Positions 45,947-59,300 of a stretch of 64,000 nucleotides of DNA are shown piece after piece. Origin of the DNA: Litsea cubeba (taxonomy: Eukaryota > Streptophyta > Magnoliopsida > Laurales > Lauraceae); NCBI GenBank assembly GCA_012931725.1, contig CM022945.1, positions 16,138,931 to 16,202,930 of the forward strand. The letters run 5' to 3'. How positions within the stretch are numbered: position 1 is the stretch's first letter; each line of letters starts with the position of its first letter. The notes below the pieces were generated by a model. It worked only from the letters and a program-made list of their open reading frames with translations, did not search any database and was not told where the DNA came from. A program made the translations under genes and the position numbers.

Positions 45947-46373
45947 ATGAATATGGGGGGAGACGACAACAAATCGAACAACAGCCGCGAGGGTGAAGAG
46001 GAGGTAGAAGAAGACGATGGTGATTATGATGAAGGAGAGGACATATTCAGGATCAGGATCGAAAGAGGAGGAGAAGAGAAGGATAAGAAGAAGAAGGAGC
46101 GGAGGCAACTGTTGGAGGCGTTCGGCAAAGCTTTCTTCAGGTGCAGTGCAGACGGTGCTAGATCAGAACAGGGCCTTGATCACGCAGGTGAAGGACAATC
46201 ACCAGTCCAAGCTCCGCGAGAACCTCTCCAGAAACGTTGCCCTCATCCGCCAGATCAATGCCAACATTGCAAGGCCGACTCCATCTACTCCGACCTCTCT
46301 GCCAATTTCTCCAATATCTTCCAAACACCACCGACGCCCCCGCTCCTCTTCTGATGGAGACAGCAGCAACTGA
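45947..46373 (+). pseudogene. ELF4-like (EARLY FLOWERING 4, DUF1313) gene, frameshifted
   Basis: ELF4 proteins act in the evening complex of the plant circadian clock with ELF3 and LUX. The N-terminal frame has MNMGGDDNKSNNSREG, an acidic stretch and LLEAFGKAFF. The conserved helical domain then continues in another frame: VQTVLDQNRALITQVKDNHQ, LSRNVALIRQINANIA. A further shift gives DSIYSDLSANFSNIFQ, and a last shift gives SSSDGDSSN and stop, the usual ELF4 end. So three indels (about 46137, 46269 and 46325) split an otherwise well-kept 140-residue protein. ELF4 genes are normally intronless. It is either a young pseudogene or a good gene with assembly indels. Confidence 0.7.
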
Positions 46374-47079
46374 CTTCAAACTTAAACAATGCCTGATCCG
46401 ACCCACTCTTGAAAGCAGTGATCTCGCTCCTCTCCACTGCTCATTGGTAATTTACCTTTGTCATTGTCTCAAGCAAGGAAATAATATATGACAATAAAAT
46501 ACTCCACATGCATGATGCCTGCTTCTTGTTGAGTGCGTGTCTCTCTCTGTCTTTTGCGTCGTCGTGATTTGTGTTCCATTTAATGGGAGGTTGTTGGTGG
46601 TGGTGGTTACGATGATGATGCTTATATGTGCTTGTTATTGATGTTTTATGTTGTAAGGACCCGCCTTTGCAGTGCCCCTTTCTGATGCATTCGCACTAAC
46701 ATGCGGGATTGGATTCTTCTTTGCTCCATAATCATAACGATGAGGTATTTATCTATCTGTTTTGTTTATTTTCCCCTCGCGTTCTTCTCTCATCATTTTG
46801 GCCTTCTTAATGAATGATAAAAAGAAAATAGGGAGAGTCTTTGGGTTTAAAATCCTCGTATTAAACTATCCATCTACTCCCAAAATTGTCTTTTAACACT
46901 TTCATTTGATCTTGCTCGGAGTGCATAGGCTCTAATGACATGAAGTTTATCTTTTTTCTTTTTTTCTTTTTTCAAGCCTATCACCCTTTCTCTCTACCCT
47001 ACAGTATTTTCCTTCAAATCCTTATCTACTACGATTCATACTCCACTCCCCCGGCATTGGTTTTTCTGTCATCTCGGCC
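46374..47079. other. Intergenic, 3' flank of ELF4-like copy
   Basis: Includes the probable 3' UTR side with AATAAAA near 46494-46500. Nothing else recognised. Confidence 0.4.
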
Positions 47080-47580
47080 AAATATGGGTATTGAGTTGCA
47101 ATAGATTTAAGTTGTCTCCGGTTTGGGTGTAAAAACCCTTGCTTGAAGCATATTAGGAATGAATTCCATCGGTGTAAACCATTCCCTTGGTCCTTGTTTT
47201 GGAATCCTCATATTCAACCTTACCTCTCCCTCTACTGCCTGCAGTTAGATGTTAAAGTCTTTACAAGGTTAACATAGCTGCTATGCTCCCATCTACCCAC
47301 TGATTTGCTACTGTTAAAAGAAGTTTCTGATTTCTGCATGCATTCAAGGGGTAGCCTGAACTTACGACCAAACCTTTCCACGTTCATTCCCCAAACAGAG
47401 TCATATCCGACGTTGTTGTTGGGCTTCCTGATGAACCACGTTGTTCGAACTGATTTGATTCCACATTGGGCGCAATATTAAGGGTGTCGTGGGACCCTAC
47501 TGATGAAACAGAAATTTTTCTGATGATTGGTCCGCTGTTCAATTGCTGCAGCAGTCATCATTTGTATCTCGTGCGTAATG
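47080..47580. repeat. Divergent direct repeat, left copy
   Basis: Shares ordered blocks with 50370-50850: AAGCATATT, ACAAGGTTA, CTGATTTGC and ACTGTTAA, then CTGATGAAACAGAA against GTGCTGAAACAGAA. Could be old LTRs of the element whose primer site lies at 47748, but the ends were not found. Confidence 0.45.
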
Positions 47581-47747
47581 AATTGTTAATTATTCAAGTA
47601 GTTTTTTCCCCTCTTGAACGGTTATTCATGTAGGTAAATGTGGGATTTTTTTTTTTCTCGTTGGCTGGATTTTATACCCTGTGCCAACCATATCCAGGAA
47701 TTATTTATGTGCAAACTTGGTATGCTCGTGTTTGATTTACATCAAAT

Positions 47748-48340
47748 TGGTATCAAAGCAAGTTCGCTCCTTCAGGAAAGATTTTTTATTGCTACAATGC
47801 CCCCAAAATCTGTCTCCTCAGATGTAGCTGATCTCAAGGGGTAATCTGAAGAGGCAAAATGCCATTTAGATGGTTGCCAATCCATTCATTGTACCAACAA
47901 GAAGATTATCAGTGAGTCATTTGAGTGGAAAATCTAGAAGAAATAGTAAGAACAATAAAAGGGGAACCATGGAGGCAGATTATAACAGGATAATAGGATT
48001 ATAATGAGGGCCCTGGAGGGTCTGAGATAATAATTATATGGAGCAAGATGATGATTCACAGAGATACCTATTGGTCTGAGATGATCATTATATGGAGAAG
48101 ATGATGATCGAGAGAGATGACAAATGCAGTTATTATCAGAGGAGTGACTATGTCCATGCTATTGTGTCTATGGTATCTAGACAGGTTCCGTCACATGCCA
48201 AGTTGAGGTCTTAGTTATTGGGACAATTCCTATGTGGTGGGTTGGGAACGTGAAAATGGAATTACAACATGACTTCCCAAACTTCATTGATGAGTGATTA
48301 TTGATGATTTTCTTGATCACCTTGGCGGGTTGAGAAGTTT
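47748..48340 (+). pseudogene. Decayed Ty3-like leader and gag start
   Basis: TGGTATCAAAGC (47748-47759) is a one-mismatch primer-binding site. Next an ATG at 47797 opens MPPKSVSSDVADLKG, similar in layout to the gag start of the element at 10082, and is soon stopped. Later sequence shows only weak gag-like traces. Confidence 0.4.
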
Positions 48341-49002
48341 TTTTTTTTTTTTTTTCTAATTACAAAAGAAATCTTGAATCAGAACGCAGAACTAATAATG
48401 GTCCCATGGTGACTGGGTGTGCGCTTTTCTGATGGACAAATTTACATCATGAGTTGTTGCACTGAGAAGGGAAGTTTGAACAGTTAACCAGTTAACCTAA
48501 CGACTAAAATTATTGGGGATCATAAGAGTTATCAACGTCTTAGGGGAACAAATTTATGAATGATCATACCGAGGAGTTCTGTCTTGACTGCATGAGTGGT
48601 TCTACAGGAATCTAAGGGTGTCTTGATAAGTTGATATCCACCTGTGCTGAGACAAGAGCTGCAAAATGAGCTAGCATATATGCAATCATATCTTCAAGTT
48701 GTCAAATTCTTTTTGTCTTGATAGATGGGTAGAAGAATCGTTGGGCCGTCAAGACCAACATAGCAACAGTGTTCACAAGGTTTTAATCATGAGGCCAAAC
48801 CCTTAATCAAGGGGTGGTCTTATTTGTAAGTAGAGGTGCTCCTAGACACAACAAACCTCTAGATTTCTATTTACCTTAAACTAGTAGTGCCAGTACATGT
48901 CGCATGCGAATGGTGCCAAGTGAACATAGTGTGTAGGAAGACAAAAGGAAAGAACACTTATATAAATAAATAAATACATATTTATATACACATTAATGGT
49001 CC

Positions 49003-49324
49003 TACTCCATGTGCACCGTGAGCCACTCTGTGGGGCCCACCTGCTGGCCCACATGGGGACGGGGTTGTTTTGGTGGGGTTGGTGTGTGTGTGTTGAGGAT
49101 CTGGGTGGGGCCCTCCTACGTACAAAAAAAAAAGAAGCATCAGTTGATCATCCTAGCCCTTTCATCTACTGCCCACAAAATTTCAGTGCATAGTCGATCC
49201 AATGGTCCAATCCATTCGGATGGGTACAAACCCAGGGGACGTGTTATCAGAGGAGGTGTGCTTGTGGTTCAGTCGGATGGACCATTATGTGGGCCCCACT
49301 ATAGGTGCACACAGTGTGCACAGT
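49003..49324. mobile_element. MITE-like element with GTGGGGCCCAC ends
   Basis: The left end has GTGCACC and GTGGGGCCCAC; the right end is an inverted match (GTGGGCCCCAC...GGTGCAC). Size is about 320 bp. No target duplication was resolved. Confidence 0.45.
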
Positions 49325-49331
49325 ATGATTT

Positions 49332-49413
49332 CACTACAAGAAAAATTACATTTAGTGTCGGATGAATAAACCGCCGCTATAATCCGCTGCTAATTCTCAA
49401 TTTTCTTCTAGTG
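49332..49413. mobile_element. Miniature CACTA (En/Spm) element, 82 bp
   Basis: Left end CACTACAAGAAAAATT; right end in reverse complement CACTAGAAGAAAATT. A TTT duplication is present at 49329-49331 and 49414-49416, the 3-bp type made by CACTA transposases. Only about 50 bp lie between the ends. Confidence 0.8.
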
Positions 49414-49416
49414 TTT

Positions 49417-50369
49417 CTCTCTATCTATCTGTATATATAAATATATATACACACATATTTGGTGCACGACAGGCTAGCCTTTTGCATGGAGATCCATGAG
49501 TGCATTCTAGTGAACTGGACTGTATTGATGATGGCACCAACTCTGAAAATCGCTCTCCAGTTGCATTTGTGAATATGGAAGAGACTGCTCATTAATCTTT
49601 TACCTTACGTGCACACATGACTTGGTTCTCAGGGCAGTTGACAAACTACAGTTGGCAGTGCATTAATATCAATGACCACATGAACTAGAATGGTTGATGA
49701 GATAGATGTCACTCAGATTTGTTCATGTATACCATTGGTGACAACTACGTGGACAAAGTTTGGCGTCACATACTATACCTTTAGGTGCTAGCCACATGCT
49801 CCTTGGATAAGTCCATAGATATATGATTGAGATGTTATGGATAGAGTAAAGGTGAATGCACATTCCCTAAGGATGGCGGCGATCTCTCTGTCCTAGAAGA
49901 AAGTTCCAAGGATTGTCTTCAAAGCAAGCAAGACCAAACATCATTTTGTGCAGCAAAAGCAGACCTAGAGCAAGAGAACCAAAGTAAACTTGACAGGTTT
50001 GAGTTCCTCCCAATGGGAATTTTGTTGCAGCGCATGTCAAGAGGGGTCAATTTGGATTACATGCGGTATACTGCCCATAATATTATTAACTTTGAGTTGA
50101 TGCCTTACCCACTGATCATGTTCTCACATGGAAGCGGCTGCTTCATGTCAAGTTAGATCTCTTATTTTCATTTATTTGATATGAGCTTTTTTTTAGCATA
50201 TCTTAAGTTTTGCCATTTTATGAATTAGGGATGTTAGGGTTTTTATCTTTCTATTTCTATCCATGGTCTGGATTTATAGGGGGATTTTGATCAGCTAATA
50301 GAATTGAGCTTCTTTGTGGATCCATTCACTTGTACTGTTTGGTAGACTTGTAATTGATTAAGTGGATTA
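49417..50369. other. Intergenic, nothing recognised
   Basis: AT-rich at the left end (TATATA runs near 49430-49450). No coding similarity seen. Confidence 0.45.
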
Positions 50370-50850
50370 AAAACCAAATAGCATGACCCTTGGTTGCAAA
50401 ACCCATGTCAAGCATATTGAGAGTGGATATCCAACCCTACCTCCATCTGCTTGCGGGTGGAGATGAGTATTCTATAATTTGAATTCTCTACAAGGTTAGT
50501 GCAGCAAGTATCGCTCCCTTCTATCCTCTGATTTGCCACTGTTAAGAAGTATTCTGTATGATTAGACAGAGCTCAGGACATAAACTGAGCATGTGGACTA
50601 ATTTGTAAACCAACAGGTTTACAATCACATGCATTTGATGGCTTGTTATTGATCCTTTTGAAAATCTAAAAGAGGTGGGAAGTATTAAGTATGAACCTAT
50701 CGGTGCTTAAGGTAGTTGGCTCAGCTGCCTAAAGCTGATCTCATTGCCTTTCTGTTTTGATTGCCCCTAGTGCTGAAACAGAATGTTTTAGTGATGATTG
50801 GGCTGCTGTTTTATGTCCTGCTGTTTGGTCTCTCTCCCCCCTTTCCCCCC
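50370..50850. repeat. Divergent direct repeat, right copy
   Basis: Partner of 47080-47580 in the same orientation, 3.3 kb away. Divergence is high by eye. Confidence 0.45.
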
Positions 50851-51070
50851 TTTTCAATTGGTCCTATTGAGCAGCTACTTGAGTGCGAAGTAGGTCTTCT
50901 GGCCTTTGATTTGCATCTTTAATTTTTCCAGCAGGCACAGAAGCCTTGTGATTTTAAAGAAAGTTAAGATTCCATAGTGAATCTCAGAAGTTTCTGTTAA
51001 AACATGAATGAATGAGTGACAGGATTTTGCACATTTATTTTTGTGAAGGTAGATGGCTAAATTTGGGTTA

Positions 51071-51072
<2 letters not shown>

Positions 51073-51105
<33 letters not shown>
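51073..51105. repeat. (TC)n microsatellite
   Basis: About 16 uninterrupted CT units. Confidence 0.95.
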
Positions 51106-51110
<5 letters not shown>

Positions 51111-53201
51111 AATACCTTACATGCACTTAGGTATTTTACTATGTTCCTTGTTGGCTGTGTTTGAAGGTGGTGGTGGTCAGCCCGTAAACCCAAGTGCATG
51201 GATACTTTCACAAGGAACCTGACTTAAGGGGCTGTAGCATGCATCTCAACAACACTTAAGAGCAGGAAACGAAGAGGACTGCTGGTAAAAGGCATCCATG
51301 ATGTCGCTCATGGTATCCGTGTGAATTCTGCTGCACTTGCTGTTGTTATGTTGGATTCTTTATTTTGTCCGGTTCACAAACAAGCAGTCAGTTACAGGAT
51401 CGCGTTCGTTGTCTGATATTTTCCTTCTTTTCTTTGAACTCTTGTGTTTTTTTTTCTCTCAAAAGAGCACAGAACCTCAAGTGAAACTAAAGCGTTTGTT
51501 GGTTGGTCCGGATTCCCTGACTTGTGGACTCAGGACTTTCTAGGGCATCCATAAGATAAACGTAAAGTGAGCCAGCCAAGGCTTCCTTTCCACGTCACAT
51601 GCTTAATATAGCACCGAGGGACTCGGTGAAAGTCCATCCATTTATAGGAAATATAAGAGGCATTTTGAATTATAAAGGAAAAAAAAACTGAAAATTTATT
51701 TCCCATCTTCTGAACAATGAGCCCATCCATTTTTCTTGAGCCTGGACTTATGAGGTTGGAGGGGCTACACAATGGGGCCTACTTTTTTAAAATCTGAATT
51801 GTTTATAATGGTATATGACAAAAACTTACTTGAATTTACCAAACTGCACATTACTTGGGATGCTCCATCGCTCATATTGATATTACCTGGACGACGACGG
51901 GGTTCGCTACTGTGGCTCTAGTAGTCATGGGATGCTCCATCGCTCCTATTATCTTGACGACGAAGACAATGTTTGCTTATAGCTTGCTACTGTGGCTCTA
52001 GTAGTCAAATCTTATAAAGAACTACTCTTCCTTTTTCAGTTGATGGGTGATCCGTACAAGACCTGGAGTAGGCAGATTAGGGCCACTTGCCCGTGTAAAT
52101 ACCTGACTTACCTTGTGCGTGCGTGTGAGGCAGGGACTTTACACGTGCCCACCCAGGAGGAACAGTCGGTTCTCAAAATTAAAAATAACAATCATAATAA
52201 GGCCAATATGTGTGAGTTCAACGTTGGGGCTGTGGTGGACCGGTGGTGGGTGTTTTGAGGTAACTGTGTAAAGGGACCAGCAAAGGTTTGCAATGGATCA
52301 TATAGTAGCTATACTTCTAAGGCAGGCCACATCACTTGGGAAATCACCTGCAAAACACGAGCTTCTCTTGAAGACCCTTTTCCTTCATCGTATATATTGT
52401 GTAACGAGGCCTGCCTGAGACAAATCAAAGCCATTAACACGCACTAACCCCACCTTGCATTCTCTCGATATCCAGTATTACTTTATTAGCCACCCATTGG
52501 ATCCAATCGTTCTTAACAAGTTAAAAACACTGAAAACTATTAAAAATATCAATGCTTCAAAATTAAATGTTAACGATTTTATGATCAGACCTTCCCAATC
52601 TGTGAGCATGCATGACCTTCAGCATCTGATTATCTTTTGGGTCAGAGTTAGTTGGTGCAGGGGCTTGTGATAAGCGCCATGTACCGGTAGATGACATGGA
52701 TTTTCCCCTGCCATCCTAGTGCAGATTTAATTTTTGGGATAGATGACTTTAGGTTAGCTTGATTAAGATACGCACCTCTGGATTCAACAGTCCGCTGAGA
52801 ATAAGCAGAATTCAAAATCATGAGGCCATTAAATGTGGGCGATTATGTAAACTGAGATGTCTGACATTTTCCAGGGAGAACATAAACTGCCATCCCTCGG
52901 GCATACGCTGTTCTAAAAATAACACTGCTTCCAAAATTTCTATTCCAACTTGTACACAGTAAATTAAGATTTCTATCACCGATCGCTCAACAGCTAACAT
53001 AAGCCTTATATTATAACAGTTACAATGACCACATTGAGATTTAGAAGGGAATATAGGTCATACCATTTTATCACATTCCTCTTTCCTCTTCTTCCCGACT
53101 GGGATCCACGGCCACTAAATCAAATAAATGAGTCATGAGAAAAGAAGCCTTGACCACTGTATCCACAATAATTTGGTTGCCTGCTTCCCACTCACAAATG
53201 C
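51106..53201. other. Intergenic; 3' side of the DUF7906 gene
   Basis: A phrase GGGATGCTCCATCGCTC with TTGCTACTGTGGCTCTAGTA is duplicated near 51857-51925 and 51929-52005. The last few hundred bases are probably the 3' UTR of the minus-strand gene. No gene recognised. Confidence 0.4.
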
Positions 53202-53373
53202 TCAATTTATCTTGGGCTTAGGCCGCCTCGGTCTTAGAACAAACCAAAGAATAGCAAAAACAACCAAGAATGCAGGGATTGTTGTCATATCCAACTCAAC
53301 CTGAACTTTCCTTTCTCGTGTACAGTGGATCGGATGCAGTGTGGCAATAGTTCTGTTAACAGAATCCATAAAT
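53202..53373 (-). CDS. DUF7906 gene, terminal exon
   Basis: 172 nt, acceptor CTTGCAG, stop at 53202-53204. It encodes MDSVNRTIATLHPIHCTRER, the membrane span and the basic C-terminal tail. Confidence 0.88.
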
Positions 53374-56300
53374 CTGCAAGAGTAGATTCGTAAACATAAG
53401 GTTTATTGGGAAGAGCAATACAGTAGCCAACTGGGCTACTGAAAACTGGCAGTGGTGCATATTCACACTTGTAGTAAAAGCAGGCAGGTGGACTTAATTG
53501 CATCCAAAGAGACTTGCATGACTACTAGGTTACCTTTTAACTCTAGTAACCTGTAATTGGTTCTACAATTACAGAAGAACCGTGGACTTCATTGCAAATC
53601 AGCTTTATCCAAAAGCAAGAACCGTAAACTTATAGTAACTCTATTTGTCCATTAATGAAATAGAAACCATTAGAGGGTTCTTTTTTTCCTTTTTTTTTTA
53701 TATATTCACATATATCAACCAACAGCAGCATTTGCCCCTGATTCTGCACTATAACCATTCGCAGAATATAACAAAATGCAAGGCACATTGGGAACCCCAC
53801 CCAGTAAGAGTTCCATTAAATTAAGTCAGATAGGTGCCAAATTTGCATGACCAGTCGAAAGCCCTATAAAACTTTAATGTGTCAAATATTGGTCAAGTGC
53901 AACTCAGGTAGTGCAAGGGGATTTAGACTGATCATAGGGTTACCCAGGGGGCCCAAAAGGTCTGGCTGTTCCATGCTCAAAGATGGCCCAGCCATACCTG
54001 AAAATCCCCATTCCCCACCCCATCGAACCCGGAAGGCTGAACGAACACGATTGCAAGAGAATAAGATAGTGGATCAATACTGCAATAACGGATAAAGACC
54101 CAAAAAACAGTATACTACCCCAAATTTTCAAAATGAAGGGCAACGTATTGCAAGAAATTTCAGGAACCATAAAACTTTCTTTTTCAAGTCCCCACAGTGG
54201 TGAAGGTTTTGATGATATCCTAAATCACTTGACATAAATAAGTTACTAGAGGGAGGTCTGAGTCTAACCCTCGGGATGATTCCTCAAGAAAAGATAGTAG
54301 ATTCATAGCGTCTGAATACCGCAGTTCCCCAGAAACAACAGAAATCTGCAATGAGACAACCAACATGAGTGGCAAACATCACAAGAGTTTAAGCAGCAAT
54401 ATACGATTATTCACTTACTCTTCTCCACATGCTAACAACTGCATTGTACTTGTTCACCAACTCGCGTTCCTGAGACTTGAATAATTTAAAGGTTTGCGCA
54501 GCTGATATTTGTTAAGCTTCTATTGAGTAATATTTATGTTCATACAACAGTAACAGCAAAGATTTTTCAGGCCTATATACAAAGTAATACTTTCTTGATT
54601 TGGTTAGTACACAATAAATTATTTTTCCAGAAAGGGACAAAGGTCAAATGAAAAGCACACCCGAAATATGATTTATCGGTTGACCGTACCATAAAGTTGA
54701 GTCACATCCAAACATCAGGCCCACCTTCTAAAGAAGAAAGCTGTTCAAAAGATGTGCCTGCCCATGTTCACCAATGAGAGCTCGAGTTTCAATTTGACCA
54801 TAACCTTGGGATCGAAAATACATTGAACACATGATTAGATCCCACAATACATAACAATTTTATAATAAATGAAGTTTTAAGTGCAATAGTTTCCCCCTTA
54901 ACATCCGAACCGTTTATCTAAACCATCACCTATCTGTTCTAAGACAGGAATGGGCTTTAAGTTGAGGGTTGTTCTGTCAATAATGTAAATAGCAGGGTTC
55001 TTTATTATTCTGAAATTTTTCTAATAAAATAAAAATACACAGCATGGTTGGCGAACCCATTCCCAGCCCTAATTCCTTCTCTTGTAATTTTTTTTCCTCT
55101 CCTCTTCCTCAAATTTCCCTAATTTTTCAGATCTTTTCACCTTAAAATCTAAATAAATTCAGATTTATAATCCAATTTGGTATAAGAGCCTATTGAATCT
55201 AATCTTCAGGAACTTTTGTTGGTTTCTTCTTCTTCCCTTTTTTTTAAGAGAGAGAGTAGGGGCTGACATTTGTACCTATATGCTGATGCTAGCACCGTAA
55301 GTGCAGTCCTATGGCTAACCCCAACATAGTTGGACAAGGCTTTGATGATGATGATGTTTGATTGAAAGAGAGTTCCATGGGTTCCTCATTTTTAGGAAAT
55401 ATAAGTGCTAGAATGAATGTTGACTTGTTTAATGGGAAGAGTTATAAAAAGCAGTCATGTTCTGCTCAGGCTATTCAAAGGGCAGCCACCTTCGGCACGT
55501 AGATGGTACCATGGCCAAACCACCTATGGGAGATCCAGCATATTCAGAATGGAGTTCAGAAAAAATATTAGTCACAAATTGGATCTTTGACTCTATGGAA
55601 AGCATTATCAAAACATGCTTATGCATACCAGTATAAGGCCATATCGCATCGATCGGCTGATAAGGCCAATATACAATGGCGCATATGCGTCCCACATGAC
55701 CAATATTGGAAAGCTTTCTTAAAAAAAAATAAAAGAAAAGGGGGAAAAACATGAGAGAGAAAACCTTACATGCGTTATGCTTCTTCTCCCTCCTCTACCC
55801 ACCTTTGTCTTTTCAACGGCAAGAAATAAAAATAGAGTTGAGAGTGTAGGAAAGTTTCTTTCGCACTGTTTATTTGAATCGAATCCCCTGCTTCTTTGGT
55901 TGTTCAATGCTCTCCAACTTGACCACAAGGCAATAGATCCTAAAGTCCTCTTTTTCGATATGACCAGTGTCCCCACAAACTCCGCCACAAATCCTATTTT
56001 CTCATACTACAAATGCAACAGAGGATCTATCATCATCATACTCAAAGTCTTGTCCCAACTATGTTCGGGTTAGCCACATGAATTTTGTTTCCACATTCTG
56101 ATCTATCTTGAGCAAAATCCTTGGCTAGGTGGCAGTCCTTCAAATCTATTCTTACTACTTCTATCCATGTTCTCTTCGGCTTACCCCTTCTCCTTGGTGG
56201 GACATCAACCTGCATAGAGAAACTTTTACTCAATAGCACCATTGTTGGCTTATTTTAGACGTACCCAAACCATTTCAAACGAGTCTCTTTTAATTTATCA

Positions 56301-59300
56301 CCCATTGATGCTACCCGTAAATGCTTTCGAAAGAGTAAATTATTTATTTTCTCTTTTGTAATTGTATCACATCCATCTCAACAATGTCATCTCTATTACA
56401 CTCATTTTGTACATGTGTTGCTTCTAGATTGGCCAACATTCTGCTCCATAAGCTATAACTGGACAAATCGTTGTCCTGCAAAATTTTCCCTTTAATTTTG
56501 TTGGTAGGCGGTAACAGACAAATGATCTATATCATTTTTATAGTTGAAGGAGTCTAGATTATTTAATGTTGGAATAATTGAGTTCTCCAGGCCATCCTAA
56601 TAAATCAATTAGTGGGGCTCAGTAAGAAATCCAAACTGCTCAAAATAAATTTCAGCCTTGCATTAACTTTACACTAAACTTCACTTTAATTGAAGTTAGG
56701 CCTATCGTCTACAACAACGAGTTTGGTCATGAGTTCTATAATTGATCAATTTGATTGTGGACCCATACGGATTGAGTGAAAACTTTCCACATAACTAATT
56801 CAAGCGGGCTATTATCATTTTGATTTGTTAGAATTTTTTACGTGGGCCTTACTAATGGCTAATGCATATGTAAGGATGACTTGGAGAATCCTCAAAGGTT
56901 AGGCTTCAAGGATCTAGATTCTTAAAAAGAAGCCTAGACCCTTGATTTTAAAGCCTTAAAATTTAAAGATGTTTTCGTGTACTTATAGCAATAATTTAAT
57001 CAAACGATTGATAATGATTAGATCATTGTCAAATTAGGCTGGGCGCCAACAAGATGTGTGTGATGTTTGGATCAATCATAGATAGGCCCTAATGCATAGT
57101 TGAACTTTAACCAGTTTGGCACTTTACTCTTAAAATCAAGTGGAGTGAAGTGAAATAAAAAGTATGAATAAAAAATGTAGTGGGTTATGATGGTATTTTG
57201 TTTTTAGTTGTTGGGGATAGAATATTGTTGACTTTTGGTATGGGAAATGGAGGTTTTTTTGTCTTTTAGTGAGTAATTGTTGTTGCTTTTTGACCTTTTG
57301 TTGGAAAAGTTGGAGAGAGTATGAATAAAATATAAGTGACCTTTTGACATTACTCTACTTGACTTTACAAGTAGAAATACCAAACTAGCCCAAGAGACTG
57401 TTAAACTTTAATGCCCTTAAATCATAGGTTAGGCCAACATGATGGGACTAATTTTTTGTCCAAGAGACGTCGCCAATCCCCTCATTCATCCCCTAACATG
57501 CGACAAGGTCGACCTAACGAAGGGAGAGCAAAAACTCAAATCAACAGAGTTGATTTCATTCTTATCAATTTGTAAAAGTGTGGTCCATGTTCCAAGATTT
57601 CATATTATTGACGATATGCTCCATATTGACAGTCCATGCCTGGAAGTGATTGAATCACGAAATCTCACTGTTGCAAAAATCGGCCTAGGCGGCCGCCTAG
57701 TCGGCGCTAGTCGGCGGTCACCGCCTAGGCGCTAGGCGGGGATTAATCGGGAATTAATCCCTAGTCCATGCCCACAGCCTAGCGTCCGCCTAGCGATTTT
57801 TACAACATTGTGAAATCTTAATAGACACTTAAGAATCATATAGGCATGTATATATAATGGATATCTTTGTTATGTGACCCAATGAAAAGAAAGCATTTTT
57901 TAATATTTTAGGATCTTTGGATTCATTTATTTATTATTATTATTTTTTGTGTGGACAATTGAAAATTCACGCTATGGTGGTTGTGAACCATAATGTTTGC
58001 AGTGACGCATTGATGTTCAGGACCAATTGTGATACCCCCACCGCAACCGCGATTTTCAACCATGGAATCAAGTCTTCAATGGATAAGTTGTGTCAAATGA
58101 AAAATGAAATTACAGGTGAGGATACTTGTGCGTTCCATTACTAGAAGATGAACAGCTGCATTCACAAGTTGTATTGATTCTTCAAGGGCTGAAATGATGT
58201 AGCTCCGAGCTATTGTATCCGTTTGGAACATCGAAATTTGCCAACCTTGAGAAGTAATGGAAAGAGGATTGCAGCCCACCGACCATATCCAATCCTACTC
58301 AATCAACAAATATACAACTTAGCAACAGGAGGTAGTATAATGAGCCAAGATAAACCAATCCAACAGGAAAACAAAACTATGAGAGGAAAAAGAAAAGCAT
58401 TTGGGGCATCGTGAAGAAGAAGATAAGTTGGGTCCTTATGTTGCCTATATAAATGAGCCAGGCTTCTGTGCAGATGTCTTGCACAGGAGACTTGCAGACT
58501 AGCCCTATGGGGCTCACCAGAGGCCCTAAAATTAAGGGTGAGATGGGGGATCAAGAGATCCAGATTGGACCTACTTGTGTCTAAAACTTCGATTTTGTTC
58601 AATCATCCTAACCCCTTGATCTGTGGCCCTCAAGTTTGATGGCTTTGAAATGGGTCATTTCTTCTTCTTATTTTTTCCCAATCCAATGGTCAATTCTAAA
58701 AAGCATGGGTCTGTGACATTCTTGGGCTAAGTAGTGTGTGAGGGGTTGGATAGATCATGGGGAGCCCTAGGTGGCCCCACGGTTGTCTTGCTAGGCGCAA
58801 GACATCTACATACGAGCACCAGGCACGCACGCACACACAGACATATCACTCTCTTTCCAAGATCTGAACCTACAGTTTGTCTGTGTAGCTGGTTAAAATA
58901 ATAAAATAAAATAATGTTCTACTATTACTAGGAAAAGGCCTGTCGAACAATATTAAAGGAAACAACATCCATAATTGCATCAAAAGCAAAGGTGGTTATT
59001 GCAATCAGACACATCCCTGAGATGAAATATAAAATGTACCCAAATATAAATAAAGACTAAATGTTGCAAACTTTGGCAGCACCAATGGTTGACAATGCTA
59101 AGAAATAAGGCCAACATTCCAACTGTCTAAACCATGAAGAGTAAGCCTCATGATTACACTTCTTTTTTAATGAATATATAACTACATAAAGTAATAAAGT
59201 ATATTCAACTAAAAAAGAAAAGGGTCACGTCATGGCTATTTTAAGCCTTTGAATGAGTTGACTAGGGTTGACTTAAGTTAATTGTGTCATGGCAAAAATT

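Larger units (their letters stand above)
54502..58125 (-). other. Intron of the DUF7906 gene (3.6 kb)
   Basis: It carries a copia-like leader and RTE tail (55180-55480), an RTE fragment (56029-56242), MITE family A copy 3 and a hAT-type MITE. Donor GTATCC, acceptor ATATCAG. Confidence 0.8.
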
